Of a stretch of 64,000 nt of DNA, positions 8,063-17,577 are shown piece after piece. The stretch covers positions 310,001 to 374,000 of the forward strand of contig CANMFX010000002.1 of the NCBI GenBank assembly GCA_947497315.1, in the 5' to 3' direction. A program made the translations under genes and the position numbers. This DNA is from an uncultured Sphingomonadaceae bacterium (GTDB taxonomy: Bacteria; Pseudomonadota; Alphaproteobacteria; Sphingomonadales; Sphingomonadaceae). Numbering within the stretch: the first letter of the stretch is position 1; each line of letters begins with the position of its first letter. A model generated the notes under the pieces. It was not told the origin of the DNA and made no database searches. It saw only the letters and a list, made by a program, of their open reading frames with translations.

Positions 8063-9028
8063 TTAAAATTCTGCCGCAATATCCATCATCTTGGTGAGCC
8101 TCTTTGGTGCTACCATCCGCCAGCTTTTTTCCAGCCAGTCACCGACATGATCCCAGTCCGTGTGTCCGGTATCGAGCCGGATCGCAATCCAGCCTGATTT
8201 ACCGTAAAATTTAGGCGTGAAATAAAGATCGGGATCGGCATCAAGAAGAGCGCTTTGCTCGTCGAGACCACTGGTTTTCACGAAAACCGATGTCCCTGTT
8301 TCGCCGAAATGCCGGCGAGAAAAATAGGCGAAATATTTACCGGTCTTTTCACTGCCGACACGCCAGCCCGGTGTTCCGAAACTTGGACGTTCATGGGTTT
8401 CCGCTAGCGCGAGCGCGCGGGTGCGGACCTGTTCCAATATCCAGTCGGGGTCGGCCTCGCGGGCCACATATTTGGCGAGGGTTGGGGAATAAAGCTGATG
8501 CTCGGCAATCAGAACCCGGTCGGCCAATATGTCGGCGGTATCACCAGGTAGGATCGCAACTTCTGTCTGCGCCAGCACTGGGCCGTCATCCAGTTCCGGC
8601 GTCACAAGATGAACGCTGCATCCGGCATGGCTGTCCCCGGCGTCGAGGGCGCGCTGATACGTATCGAGGCCTTTATATTTCGGCAGCAAGCTGGGGTGGA
8701 TGTTGAGCATATGATCCTGCCACTGGCGAACGAATTCATCGCTCAGGATGCGCATATATCCTGCCAGCGCGACATAGTCGGCGCCCGCTGCGACAATGGC
8801 TTTGTGCATGATCTGGTCGTGTTCGTCGCGGCTGAGCCCCTTATGCGGGTGGGCAAAGGTAACAATGCCTTCCGCTTCCGCCAACTTCAGCCCCGGGGCC
8901 TGCGGATCATTGGATGCCACCAGGACAACTTCAAACGGGCAGTTTTCCGCCTTTGCGGCGTATAGCAATGCGGCCATGTTGGACCCGCGACCTGATATCA
9001 GCACAGCCACTTTGGCAATTTCAGGCAT
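8063..9028 (-). CDS. purN: Phosphoribosylglycinamide formyltransferase fused to an MmcQ/YjbR-like domain
   Basis: A 321-residue protein against about 190-215 for typical PurN. Residues 1-190 are GAR transformylase: SGRGSNMAALL near the start, the catalytic NIHPSLLPKYKG near 107, and ELDDGPV near 144. It adds the first formyl group in purine synthesis. Residues about 215-318 read as an MmcQ/YjbR-type alpha+beta domain (PSFGTPGWRV, KYFAYFSRRH, GWIAIRLD), a fold related to DNA-binding or regulatory proteins. The gene follows purM by only a few bases. GTG at 9031 and ATG at 9028 are adjacent start options. The extra domain's role is unknown. Confidence 0.9.
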   Translation of the reverse strand: MPEIAKVAVLISGRGSNMAALLYAAKAENCPFEVVLVASNDPQAPGLKLAEAEGIVTFAHPHKGLSRDEHDQIMHKAIVAAGADYVALAGYMRILSDEFVRQWQDHMLNIHPSLLPKYKGLDTYQRALDAGDSHAGCSVHLVTPELDDGPVLAQTEVAILPGDTADILADRVLIAEHQLYSPTLAKYVAREADPDWILEQVRTRALALAETHERPSFGTPGWRVGSEKTGKYFAYFSRRHFGETGTSVFVKTSGLDEQSALLDADPDLYFTPKFYGKSGWIAIRLDTGHTDWDHVGDWLEKSWRMVAPKRLTKMMDIAAEF

Positions 9029-9034
9029 CACGCA

Positions 9035-10153
9035 TCAGCCATCATGAGTAGCAGCCCAGTCGTTTCGCGCCGACCATGTTCCAGCGCTCCCTGAAACCGT
9101 ACAGCCCTTTGTACCTGTTTTGACGACACCCACTTCATGAACGGTTTCGCCAGCGGCTTCCAGATCCGACCGTATTGAAGCGGCCTCATCCGGTGACACA
9201 GCCAGAATCATTCCGATGCCGCAGTTAAACGTCCGCGCCATTTCTTCTGGCTCAATATTACCCTGCGCCTGCAGAAAAGCCATCAGCCGCGGCTGATCCC
9301 AGCTATCGGCATTAACATGGGCGTGCAGGTCATCTGGCAGTACGCGGGGAATATTCTCGAGCAATCCGCCCCCGGTAATATGCGCTAGCGCCTTGACCCG
9401 ACCGGATTGCATCAATGGTAATAGCGACTTCACATAAATCCGCGTCGGCGCAATCAATGCTTCGATCAACAGAACCTCAGGATCAAAAAGTGCAGGCCGA
9501 TCCAGTTTCCAGCCTTTATCCTCGGCCAGGCGGCGAACGAGGGAATAGCCATTGGAATGCACGCCTGAGGACGCCAGGCCGATAAGTATATCGCCATCCG
9601 CCAATTGCGTGCCGGTCAACGCTTTTTCGCGCTCTACGGCGCCTACACAAAATCCCGCCAAATCGTAGTCACCATCGGCATACATGCCCGGCATCTCTGC
9701 CGTCTCGCCACCGATTAATGCGCAACCTGATATTTTGCAGCCTTCTGCAATGCCAGCGACGACTCGCTCGGCAACGCCGTTTTCCAGTTTGCCGGTCGCA
9801 AAGTAATCGAGGAAGAACAGCGGCTCTGCACCTTGAACGATCAGGTCATTTACACACATCGCAACCAGATCAATGCCGACGCTGTCATGGCGGTCATGGT
9901 CTATGGCCAGTTTCAATTTGGTGCCAACGCCGTCATTCGCAGCGACCAGCAAAGGATCATCATAACCCGCTGCTTTTAGATCAAAAAAGCCGCCAAACCC
10001 CCCCAGTTCCGCGTTCGCCCCTGGACGTGCAGTTGCTTTGGCAAGCGGGGCAATGGCCTTGACCAGTGCGTTACCTGCCTCGATCGATACACCGGCTTTC
10101 GCATAGGTGTATGATTCCGGTTCATTTCGCCCGTTGTTTTGTTTATCACTCAT
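9035..10153 (-). CDS. purM: Phosphoribosylformylglycinamidine cyclo-ligase
   Basis: A 372-residue AIR synthetase, which closes the imidazole ring in step five of purine synthesis using [11 protein letters not shown] near residue 17 and [11 protein letters not shown] near 150 are family hallmarks, and NDGVGTK is in the ATP-binding half. Purine intermediates pass from PurN upstream in the pathway, and here purM is transcribed immediately before purN. It is divergent from the DUF2066-type gene, with about 60 bases between. Confidence 0.96.
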   Translation of the reverse strand: MSDKQNNGRNEPESYTYAKAGVSIEAGNALVKAIAPLAKATARPGANAELGGFGGFFDLKAAGYDDPLLVAANDGVGTKLKLAIDHDRHDSVGIDLVAMCVNDLIVQGAEPLFFLDYFATGKLENGVAERVVAGIAEGCKISGCALIGGETAEMPGMYADGDYDLAGFCVGAVEREKALTGTQLADGDILIGLASSGVHSNGYSLVRRLAEDKGWKLDRPALFDPEVLLIEALIAPTRIYVKSLLPLMQSGRVKALAHITGGGLLENIPRVLPDDLHAHVNADSWDQPRLMAFLQAQGNIEPEEMARTFNCGIGMILAVSPDEAASIRSDLEAAGETVHEVGVVKTGTKGCTVSGSAGTWSARNDWAATHDG

Positions 10154-10215
10154 AAAATAGCCGATTAGACAAGTCGTGGGTGGATTTCCACGTCATAATC
10201 GTCAAAAGAGCGGAA

Positions 10216-11532
10216 ATGAAATTTTTGACCAGTTTTAAAACCCCTATTGTTGCGATTTTCATGGTTCTTGGCTTGGCTGCAGCCGGCATTGTTTATGCGC
10301 AGCTGGAAGGCGCTGACCGCGGGGTTGCGCCGCTCGCGAGCAGTGGTGACTTCGAAGTTTTCGGGGTGGAGGTCGACACTCGGGGCGACAATTCTTTTGA
10401 GGCTCGCCAAAAAGGTTGGGAAGAGGCGCAGCGCAAGGCGTGGAAGACTCTTTATTCCCGGACTCAGGGCGGGAAAACTGCCGGGCTGTCTGATGGTGCT
10501 CTCAATAATATTGTGTCGGCAATCATTGTCGAGCAGGAGCAAATTGGTCCGAAACGCTACATTGCTACGTTGGGCGTGATGTTCGACCGTGCTCGTGCTG
10601 GCCAAATTCTTGGTGTTAGTGGGCGGCGGTTGCGGTCGCCGCCTTTGCTGGTTCTACCGATTATGTGGAGTGGTGGATCACCGCAGGTGTTTGAAAACAA
10701 GACAGAGTGGCAAAAGGCATGGGCCCGATTCCGCTCTGGTGACAGCGCGATTGACTATGTCCGTGCATATGGTTCCGATAGCGAATCACTGGTATTGACC
10801 GCGGGGCAGGCTGATCGTCGCAACCGAAGATGGTGGCGGATGATATTGGATCAGTTCAGCGCCGCCGATGTCATTATTCCGATTGTCAGAATGGAAAGAG
10901 AATATCCCGGTGGCCCGGTCACGGCCCACTTTACGGCGCGCTACGGTCCGGACAGCAAATTTATCGGCAGTTTCTCTTTAAAGACCAAATCCACTGACGG
11001 GATTCCGGCGATGATGGACCAGGCGATTGTGCGGATGGATGGCCTATATACCAGTGCTCTTTCGAGCGGCCTTTTGAAGACGGACAAGTCGCTGATCATT
11101 GAAGATTCGATTGATCTGGAAGCTCTCGAGCTGGAGATTGAGGCAGAATTGGCGGCAGAAGGCAGCTTGCCCGGCATTGAATCATCTGGCAGCGATACCG
11201 CTGAGGCCTCTGGCGAAGCAAACACTGTTACAGGACCAGCCGCCGCAGTAACGACATATACGGTTCAGTTTAACACGCCTGATGTCGGTGCGGTCAGTCG
11301 TGGTGAGGCATCCGTCCGATCCGTTCCGGGAGTGTCCTCCGCTTCTACCTCAAGTTTGGCCTTGGGCGGTGTGTCGGTGATGCAGGTATCGTACGCCGGT
11401 GACCTCGCGACTTTGGCTTCGGCGCTACGCGCGCAAGGGTGGCAGGTCCAGCAAGGGGGCGGCGCGCTCAGGATCACTCGAGGCGGTTCATCAAATGGAT
11501 CGAATTCCGGGAGTGACGGGCAGGACCAGTGA
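10216..11532 (+). CDS. DUF2066-type secreted protein with C-terminal HMA-like fold
   Basis: A 438-residue exported protein. The start at 10216 gives a signal peptide (KFLTSFKTPIVAIFMVLGLA, cleavage near AYAQ-type IVYAQ); the frame is open 12 codons upstream. The body contains segments typical of DUF2066-like proteins, such as GWEEAQRKAWKTLYSR, PLLVLPIMW and a WWRMILDQF region. The last 75 residues look like a ferredoxin-type HMA domain (YTVQFNTPDVGAVSRGEASV, then GVSVMQVSYAGD) without the metal-binding CxxC. It overlaps the hdaA start by four bases, so the two are translationally coupled. Function unknown. Confidence 0.7.
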   Translation: MKFLTSFKTPIVAIFMVLGLAAAGIVYAQLEGADRGVAPLASSGDFEVFGVEVDTRGDNSFEARQKGWEEAQRKAWKTLYSRTQGGKTAGLSDGALNNIVSAIIVEQEQIGPKRYIATLGVMFDRARAGQILGVSGRRLRSPPLLVLPIMWSGGSPQVFENKTEWQKAWARFRSGDSAIDYVRAYGSDSESLVLTAGQADRRNRRWWRMILDQFSAADVIIPIVRMEREYPGGPVTAHFTARYGPDSKFIGSFSLKTKSTDGIPAMMDQAIVRMDGLYTSALSSGLLKTDKSLIIEDSIDLEALELEIEAELAAEGSLPGIESSGSDTAEASGEANTVTGPAAAVTTYTVQFNTPDVGAVSRGEASVRSVPGVSSASTSSLALGGVSVMQVSYAGDLATLASALRAQGWQVQQGGGALRITRGGSSNGSNSGSDGQDQ

Positions 11533-12179
11533 ACCAAATTGCCCTTCCTTTGGATTCAGCCTTAGCAGCGCAGGATGATGGTTATATCGTTACTGATGCC
11601 AATGCTCAGGCGCATGATCATCTCTGTAATTGGCAAAGCTGGCCGCATCTTACTGCGATATTGATTGGCGGCAAAGCAGCAGGCAAATCTGCCATGGCGC
11701 AGCAATTTGAGCGTGATAGCGGCGGCCATGTTGTCGATGATGCAAAGGACATGGCCGAAAATAACCTTTTCCATCTCTGGAATCGCGCCAGACAAGCGGA
11801 AAAACCGTTGCTTCTCGTCTCATCCGAACCGGTCTCCAATTGGGGCGTCGAGCTTCCTGATCTTCAATCCCGGTTGGCAGCTTCTCTGCTTATCGAGATA
11901 GGCCCGCCAGACGAAGCTATGATTGCAGGGCTGTTCCAGAAATATTTTGCGCTGCGCGGTCTTTCCATCTCTGAAGAGGCGCTGTCTTATCTCGGAAAAC
12001 GGATGGAACGAAGTTATCAAGATGTTCAGCTTTTGGCGCAAAATATGAATATTCTTGCTATAGAAAGAAAAAAGCCGATCACGCGCTCTATTGCCATTGA
12101 TGCATTGGCGCAGCAGCAGGCGGATGAACATGAAACCGGCGCTGAACCAGAAACAGCCCAAGATGGTAAGGAAGGTTGA
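11529..12179 (+). CDS. hdaA: HdaA/DnaA-related regulatory ATPase
   Basis: A 216-residue protein related to the AAA+ core of DnaA but lacking its DNA-binding domain. HdaA proteins bind the sliding clamp and promote ATP hydrolysis on DnaA after initiation. The N-terminal QIALPLD is the clamp-binding-like motif. IGGKAAGKSAM is a Walker A variant near residue 46, followed by VVDDAKDM as Walker B and a lid with KYFALRGLSISEEALSYL. Start is GTG overlapping the upstream stop as GTGA. In sphingomonads this position between purM-linked genes and ppk is typical. Confidence 0.85.
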   Translation: MNQIALPLDSALAAQDDGYIVTDANAQAHDHLCNWQSWPHLTAILIGGKAAGKSAMAQQFERDSGGHVVDDAKDMAENNLFHLWNRARQAEKPLLLVSSEPVSNWGVELPDLQSRLAASLLIEIGPPDEAMIAGLFQKYFALRGLSISEEALSYLGKRMERSYQDVQLLAQNMNILAIERKKPITRSIAIDALAQQQADEHETGAEPETAQDGKEG

Positions 12180-14360
12180 ATGGATAGTCTTGTCCCCCAG
12201 GCACCAGATAACGAAGAAGATCACAGCTCGTTTTCTGTCGATGACGGGGGCTCCGAACGCTATTTCAATCGCGAGTTAAGTTGGCTTGGTTTCAACGACC
12301 GGGTCATTGAAGAGGCGCAGAATAGCTCGCATCCATTGCTGGAGCGTTTGCGCTTCCTGTCAATTTCCGGGAGTAATCTGGACGAGTTTTTCATGGTCCG
12401 CTTTGCTGGGCTGGTCGGCCAGTTTCGCCAGAATATTGAGGAACGTTCTGCTGATGGATTGACCGCCAAACAGCAATTGCTGGCAATTGCTTCTCATAGC
12501 GACAAGCTGATGGGCAATCAGCAGCAAGTCTGGGATCAGCTGTCGGCTGCGCTGGCGGAAGAGGACATACATGTCCTTGATGCGGAACAGTTGGGAAATT
12601 CCAGCGATGCGTGGTTGAAGCAGCATTTTCTGGATCAGATTTTTCCGGTTCTGACGCCCCAGGCTCTTGATCCCGCTCACCCCTTTCCGTTCATTCCGAA
12701 TAAGGGGCTCAGCCTGGTATTTGACCTGGTAAGGCAATCCGATAACCAACGGATACGGGAATTGGTGATGATCCCGTCAGGCTTGCCGCGGTTCATTCGG
12801 ATGCCTGATGAAACACCGACTTATGTTTCGGTGGAATCGGTCATTCAATGTTATTCAGACCAGTTATTCCCAGGCTATAACGTAACCAATAGCGGCCTTT
12901 TCAGGATTATTCGCGACAGCGATATAGAGGTGGAAGAGGAAGCCGAAGATTTGGTTCGCTATTTCCGTAGCGCCATCAAACGCCGGCGTCGGGGTGATGT
13001 CATTCGGCTTGAGATGGGGCCGGGCCTGTCAGATGCGGTTGTTGCGCTGTTACGCGAGAATCTTTTGACAGAAGGTGCGACGGAGAGCCGGGTGAAAGGC
13101 CTGGTTGGTATCGGTGATCTTGACTTGCTGGTGGATGAAGACCGTCCGGATTTGAAATTCACGCCTTATAGCCCACGCTTTCCCGAACGGATTCGGGAAC
13201 ATGGCGGGGATTGTTTTGCCGCGATCCGCGACAAGGATATTCTTGTTCACCATCCCTATGAATCGTTTGAAGTGGTGATTGAGTTTCTGCGCCAGGCCGC
13301 GGCTGACCCTGATGTGGTTGCGATCAAACAGACGCTTTATCGTGCGGGTAAACAGTCTGCCGTTATTCGCGCGCTGATTGATGCGGCAGAAGCCGGCAAA
13401 TCGGTAACAGCCATTGTCGAGTTGAAAGCGCGCTTTGACGAGGAACAGAATTTGCTTTGGGCCAGCGCGCTGGAGCGGGCGGGCGTGCAGGTCGTTTATG
13501 GTTTTATCGAGTGGAAAACCCACGCCAAGATATCAATGGTTATCCGCAAGGAACAAGAGGGTTATCGGACCTATTGCCACTTTGGCACCGGTAACTACCA
13601 TCCGATAACCGCCAAGATTTATACTGATCTCAGCTTCTTTACGGCGGATCCCAAAGCCGCACGAGATGCAGCGCAACTGTTCAACTATATTACCGGCTAT
13701 GTAGAACCCGAAAAACTGGAAATGATCTCTATGTCTCCGCGTTACATGCGGCGCGATCTGATGGACTTGATTGACCGTGAAATTGCCAATGTAAGGTCCG
13801 GGAAGCCCGGTATGGTCTGGGCGAAGATGAACTCACTCGTTGACCCGGCGTTGATCGAAAAGCTTTACGCGGCCAGCAATGCGGGGGTTGAGATTGATCT
13901 GGTAATCCGCGGGATTTGCTGTTTGCGACCGGGTGTGCCGGGCATGTCTGACCATATTCGGGTCAAGTCGGTTATCGGACGCTTTCTGGAACACAGCCGA
14001 ATCTGGGCTTTTGGTAATGGCGGGGATTTGCCAAATGATGAAGCGGCGCTCTACATAAGCTCCGCCGACTGGATGCCGCGCAACCTTGATCGGCGTGTGG
14101 AATATATGATTCCAATAACCAATCCGACGGTACATGATCAGATACTGGATCAGGTGATGGTGGCTAATCTGATTGACGATGAACAGAGCTGGGAACTGAA
14201 TAGCGACGGCAGTTACATAAGAGTTGAACCATCGGAAAAATCTTTCAACCTGCACCGCTATTTCATGACCAATCCGTCGCTTTCCGGTCGGGGCAAGGCT
14301 TTGAACAAAAGCAATGCCGTACCGCGATTGTCACTTCGCCGACGCAAGAAAAAAGCCTGA
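12180..14360 (+). CDS. ppk1: Polyphosphate kinase 1
   Basis: A 726-residue enzyme that polymerises the ATP gamma phosphate into polyphosphate. The N-terminal FNRELSWLGFNDRV, the GSNLDEFFMVRFAG segment and the C-terminal phospholipase-D-like halves are all present. The two catalytic histidines are H448 in KTHAK and H605 in EHSRI. The gene starts directly after the hdaA stop and is followed by ppx, so synthesis and breakdown of polyphosphate are encoded together. The coding sequence is intact and full length. Confidence 0.97.
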   Translation: MDSLVPQAPDNEEDHSSFSVDDGGSERYFNRELSWLGFNDRVIEEAQNSSHPLLERLRFLSISGSNLDEFFMVRFAGLVGQFRQNIEERSADGLTAKQQLLAIASHSDKLMGNQQQVWDQLSAALAEEDIHVLDAEQLGNSSDAWLKQHFLDQIFPVLTPQALDPAHPFPFIPNKGLSLVFDLVRQSDNQRIRELVMIPSGLPRFIRMPDETPTYVSVESVIQCYSDQLFPGYNVTNSGLFRIIRDSDIEVEEEAEDLVRYFRSAIKRRRRGDVIRLEMGPGLSDAVVALLRENLLTEGATESRVKGLVGIGDLDLLVDEDRPDLKFTPYSPRFPERIREHGGDCFAAIRDKDILVHHPYESFEVVIEFLRQAAADPDVVAIKQTLYRAGKQSAVIRALIDAAEAGKSVTAIVELKARFDEEQNLLWASALERAGVQVVYGFIEWKTHAKISMVIRKEQEGYRTYCHFGTGNYHPITAKIYTDLSFFTADPKAARDAAQLFNYITGYVEPEKLEMISMSPRYMRRDLMDLIDREIANVRSGKPGMVWAKMNSLVDPALIEKLYAASNAGVEIDLVIRGICCLRPGVPGMSDHIRVKSVIGRFLEHSRIWAFGNGGDLPNDEAALYISSADWMPRNLDRRVEYMIPITNPTVHDQILDQVMVANLIDDEQSWELNSDGSYIRVEPSEKSFNLHRYFMTNPSLSGRGKALNKSNAVPRLSLRRRKKKA

Positions 14361-14373
14361 ACGCGATCACCAG

Positions 14374-15879
14374 ATGCAGGTCGGGGGATTGCAAATAACC
14401 AGAAAGAGAAAGGCACCTCGGACCAACCGGCGGACCGCGATTGTCGATATTGGTTCCAACTCGATCCGCCTGGTTGTCTATCAGGGTGCTGCAAGGGTTC
14501 CAGCGATATTATTCAATGAAAAAGTAATGGCTGGATTGGGTAAAGAACTTGCAACGACAGGCGCCATTGCTCAGAATTCCATGGCGCTTGCGGTTCAGGC
14601 ACTGGAACGTTTTTACCGGCTTTGCACTCAGATGGATGTGGACTCTATCAAATGTTTCGCAACCGCTGCCGTGCGCGATGCCAGCAATGGCAAGGATCTG
14701 CTCAAGGCCGCTTGGGAAATAGGGTTTGAGACTCAGGTTCTTCAGGGTGAAGAAGAAGCGGAGCTTGCCGGATTGGGCGTATTGTCGGCCATTCCCGATG
14801 CAAAAGGTATTGTCGGCGATCTGGGCGGCGGTAGCCTTGAGTTAGCAATGATCAACAAGGGTAAGGTGGTGGAGCGTTACAGTTTTCCGCTCGGCGTGCT
14901 GCGCGTCGCCAATTTGAGAGCCAAGGGTAAGGACAAGCTCAAACGTCAAGTGCGCAAGATGCTCAAGAAAACCGGTTGGGACCAAAATGCGCAGGACCTG
15001 CCATTTTATCTTGTTGGTGGTTCATGGCGTTCGCTGGCACGGCTCGACATGTTTGACAGTGGGTATCCGCTGCCAGTCATTCATCACTATGAAATGCAGC
15101 CTCAGCGCGCACGGCGATTGGTCAGGCAGCTCGCCCGGATGAACAAGGCAAAGTTAAAAGCGGTTCCCGGCCTGTCTACTTCCCGAATTCCCACGCTGGA
15201 TGATGCGGCGTGGCTTCTGTCGTTCATCGTCCGCTATCTGGGAAGTAGTACCATGATCGTATCCGCTTATGGCGTTCGGGAAGGCTTACTGTTCAAAAAT
15301 GTCAGTAAACCGGAGAGTAAACGTGATCCGCTATTGCTCGCCACTGAGGAATCCGGGGCAGCGCAGGCCCGGTTTCCCGCGAACAGCAAATTGCTGGGAA
15401 AATGGATTGCGCCGATTTTCTCCGAAGATCCTCCGGAGTGGCAGCGCATAAGACAGGCGGCTTGCAACCTCGGCGATGTGGCATGGCGCGCCAATCCGAA
15501 TTTCCGTGCTGAACGAGGATTGGTCATGGGCCTGCACGGCAACTGGGTCGGCATAACTGGCGCTGAACGGGAGTTGTTGGGTCAAGCCCTGTTCACCAGT
15601 TTTGGCGGCGGGGCTAATATTTTTTCCGGAGGCGGCAGGCTGGCTAGCGAAAAGGCAACGCAACGGGCGATTTGTTGGGGTTTGGCGATGCGGCTAGGCC
15701 AAAGACTGAGCGGCGGCACCCGCAATCCATTGGAACAGACGCAGCTTCGCAAAATTGACGGTCGACTGGAGATTGTCATGGCCGCCGATCTGCGCGATCT
15801 TTATGGAGATGCTGTGGAAAAACGGCATATTCAACTCGCGAACATGCTCGAGCTGGAGCCTGTTTTGGTAACCGAGTAA
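14374..15879 (+). CDS. ppx: Exopolyphosphatase, Ppx/GppA family
   Basis: About 501 residues of the ASKHA-fold Ppx/GppA family, which removes terminal phosphate from polyphosphate or converts pppGpp to ppGpp. AIVDIGSNSIRLVVY (phosphate-1 motif) is near residue 25 and GDLGGGSLEL near 150. The basic N-terminal 20 residues are unusual but may be part of an extended start. An upstream frame opens at 14314 inside ppk1. I chose the ATG at 14374, 13 bases past the ppk1 stop. Specificity for polyphosphate is inferred from the neighbouring ppk1. Confidence 0.88.
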   Translation: MQVGGLQITRKRKAPRTNRRTAIVDIGSNSIRLVVYQGAARVPAILFNEKVMAGLGKELATTGAIAQNSMALAVQALERFYRLCTQMDVDSIKCFATAAVRDASNGKDLLKAAWEIGFETQVLQGEEEAELAGLGVLSAIPDAKGIVGDLGGGSLELAMINKGKVVERYSFPLGVLRVANLRAKGKDKLKRQVRKMLKKTGWDQNAQDLPFYLVGGSWRSLARLDMFDSGYPLPVIHHYEMQPQRARRLVRQLARMNKAKLKAVPGLSTSRIPTLDDAAWLLSFIVRYLGSSTMIVSAYGVREGLLFKNVSKPESKRDPLLLATEESGAAQARFPANSKLLGKWIAPIFSEDPPEWQRIRQAACNLGDVAWRANPNFRAERGLVMGLHGNWVGITGAERELLGQALFTSFGGGANIFSGGGRLASEKATQRAICWGLAMRLGQRLSGGTRNPLEQTQLRKIDGRLEIVMAADLRDLYGDAVEKRHIQLANMLELEPVLVTE

Positions 15880-15886
15880 GTTCCGG

Positions 15887-16192
15887 TCAACCGCAATAGA
15901 CGCGCGTGATTGTCATCGCGTCATCATATTCGATATTCAGGCGGTCTTGCCGAAAATCCATCGTTATGGCGCTACGCGGGGCTATCCAGCGCAGATTTTT
16001 TGCACCAGATTGTTTGAGCGCATTGGCTCCGATCTCTTCATTTGCCGACTGCCCGACAAATGATCGAAGGTTTTCTACCACGCAGGCATATCCAGGGGTA
16101 GCTCCTCGTTCCGGCACTTCCGGCTCTCCAGCGGTCGTGGAGCAGGCCACCAGTGCGGGACAAATTACTAAGGTGAACAAGACTTTCTTCAT
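15887..16192 (-). CDS. I78-type peptidase inhibitor lipoprotein
   Basis: A 101-residue lipoprotein with lipobox LVAC (Cys17). The mature part matches the proteinase inhibitor I78 pattern: FVGQSANEEIGANALKQSGA, LRWIAPRSAITMDFR, DRLNIEYD and a final VYCG. I78 members inhibit serine peptidases of the subtilisin and trypsin types. Its ATG overlaps the rnd stop as ATGA, so the two are co-translated. There is no obvious functional link between an RNase and a periplasmic inhibitor. It converges on ppx with 7 bases between. Confidence 0.85.
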   Translation of the reverse strand: MKKVLFTLVICPALVACSTTAGEPEVPERGATPGYACVVENLRSFVGQSANEEIGANALKQSGAKNLRWIAPRSAITMDFRQDRLNIEYDDAMTITRVYCG

Positions 16193-17379
16193 TGCGTTTC
16201 TTCGCTTGTGATTTCGGGTTGATGGGTCATTTTCAGCTTACCATCCTGGACCGTAAAACTCATCCGTCCCTCGATCAAATCGATCGCGTCACGTCCAAAT
16301 TCTTCATATCTCCAGCCCTCCAACAGAGCGACCCCATCCCGTTCACCGCCGACAATACGTTCAAGATCGTCAGCGCGGGCCAGCAGTTTCGAAGCAACGC
16401 TCATTTCCGAAGACCGGATTTTCAGAAGTAACTTCAGCAAATCGGCAACTAACGCATTCTCTTTGCTAAATTTGGGTCGGCGACCATTGCGTTCAGGTAA
16501 CTCGTCTTTCGTCAACGGGTGCGCATAGGCCAGCGCTTCCATCAACCGTTCGCCAATATCATTATTTTTCCAGCCAGATGATAATCCGCGGACTTGTGAC
16601 AGCTTGGCTTGATCTTTTGGTGGATGGGCGGCGATATCGGCCAGCGTTTCGTCGCGCATGATCCTGCCGCGTGGCATGTCTTTGGATTGCGCCTCTTTTT
16701 CCCGCCAGGCCGCCAGGGCCTTCAATCGGCCCAAAGATTCCAGATTGCGCCCCTGAAATTTGACGCGCCGCCATGAATTTTGAGGATCATTCACATAGTT
16801 TGCGGGATCAGCCAGCTTTTCCATTTCAGCATTGATCCAGATACCGCGCCCCGTTTCGATCAGCTTTTCCAGCATCATCGGAAAAATGGCCGACAAATGG
16901 GTGACATCACCAATGGCATATTTAATCTGCCGGTCATTGAGTGGGCGTCGCGACCAGTCTGTGAAACGGGCACCTTTGTCGAGTGTGATACCCAACCAGC
17001 TGTCAACCAGATTGGCATAACCGATCTGTTCGCTTGGCCCCAAAGCCATCGCTGCGACCTGAGTGTCGAAAATCGGGTGAGGGGTCTTACCGGTCATATT
17101 GTGGATAATCTCCACGTCCTGACCCCCAGCGTGAAAGATTTTCAGTACATCTTCATTATTGACCAGCAGGTCGAGCAAAGGTTTGAGATCAATGTCCTTG
17201 GCGAGCGGATCAATCGCAGCGGCTTCCTTGCCATCAGAAATCTGGATGAGGCAGAGGATCGGCCAATAGGTGTTTTCTCGCATGAACTCTGTATCGACCG
17301 CAACAAACTCAGCGGTCGAAAAGCGTTCGCAAATATCGGCAATATCCTGACTGTCAGTCAGTAAAGGATGAATTTTCAT
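16189..17379 (-). CDS. rnd: Ribonuclease D
   Basis: A 396-residue 3'-5' exoribonuclease that trims tRNA and other stable RNA precursors. The DEDDy exonuclease core is seen as VDTEF (D29, E31), HAGGQDVEI near 85 and YAIGDVTHL near 155. It is followed by an HRDC domain near 210-290. The frame begins further upstream with TTG at 17394; I prefer the ATG at 17379. It is divergent from aspS and coupled to the I78 inhibitor gene downstream. Confidence 0.93.
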   Translation of the reverse strand: MKIHPLLTDSQDIADICERFSTAEFVAVDTEFMRENTYWPILCLIQISDGKEAAAIDPLAKDIDLKPLLDLLVNNEDVLKIFHAGGQDVEIIHNMTGKTPHPIFDTQVAAMALGPSEQIGYANLVDSWLGITLDKGARFTDWSRRPLNDRQIKYAIGDVTHLSAIFPMMLEKLIETGRGIWINAEMEKLADPANYVNDPQNSWRRVKFQGRNLESLGRLKALAAWREKEAQSKDMPRGRIMRDETLADIAAHPPKDQAKLSQVRGLSSGWKNNDIGERLMEALAYAHPLTKDELPERNGRRPKFSKENALVADLLKLLLKIRSSEMSVASKLLARADDLERIVGGERDGVALLEGWRYEEFGRDAIDLIEGRMSFTVQDGKLKMTHQPEITSEETQ

Positions 17380-17462
17380 GCCGCATCTATACAAGCTGAG
17401 CGGAGTGTCGCAAACATTTCCGATAGAGATTGTCTATTATCAATAAACCCTGCTGGCCTTTT

Positions 17463-17472
17463 GCTAGGGGCG
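17463..17472 (+). promoter_or_regulatory. Shared promoter-like 10-mer ahead of aspS
   Basis: GCTAGGGGCG here is identical to the element upstream of ndk at 5111-5120. It lies about 105 bases before the aspS start. Function is inferred only from repetition in front of two housekeeping genes. Confidence 0.3.
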
Positions 17473-17501
17473 AATTATGGCCGTTCATTCCACCTTCTTC
17501 C

Positions 17502-17530
17502 TTGACAAAAGCAGCGCTGACCTGTGTTAG
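17502..17530 (+). promoter_or_regulatory. Candidate aspS promoter
   Basis: TTGACA at 17502-17507 is a perfect -35 hexamer. The hexamer 17 bases downstream (17525-17530, TGTTAG) matches only half of the -10 consensus. A start near 17537 would leave about 40 bases of leader before aspS. This is weak to moderate evidence. Confidence 0.35.
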
Positions 17531-17577
17531 GCAGCGAATATCAACAAAATAGTGATCTCTCACATCAAAGGTTCATC

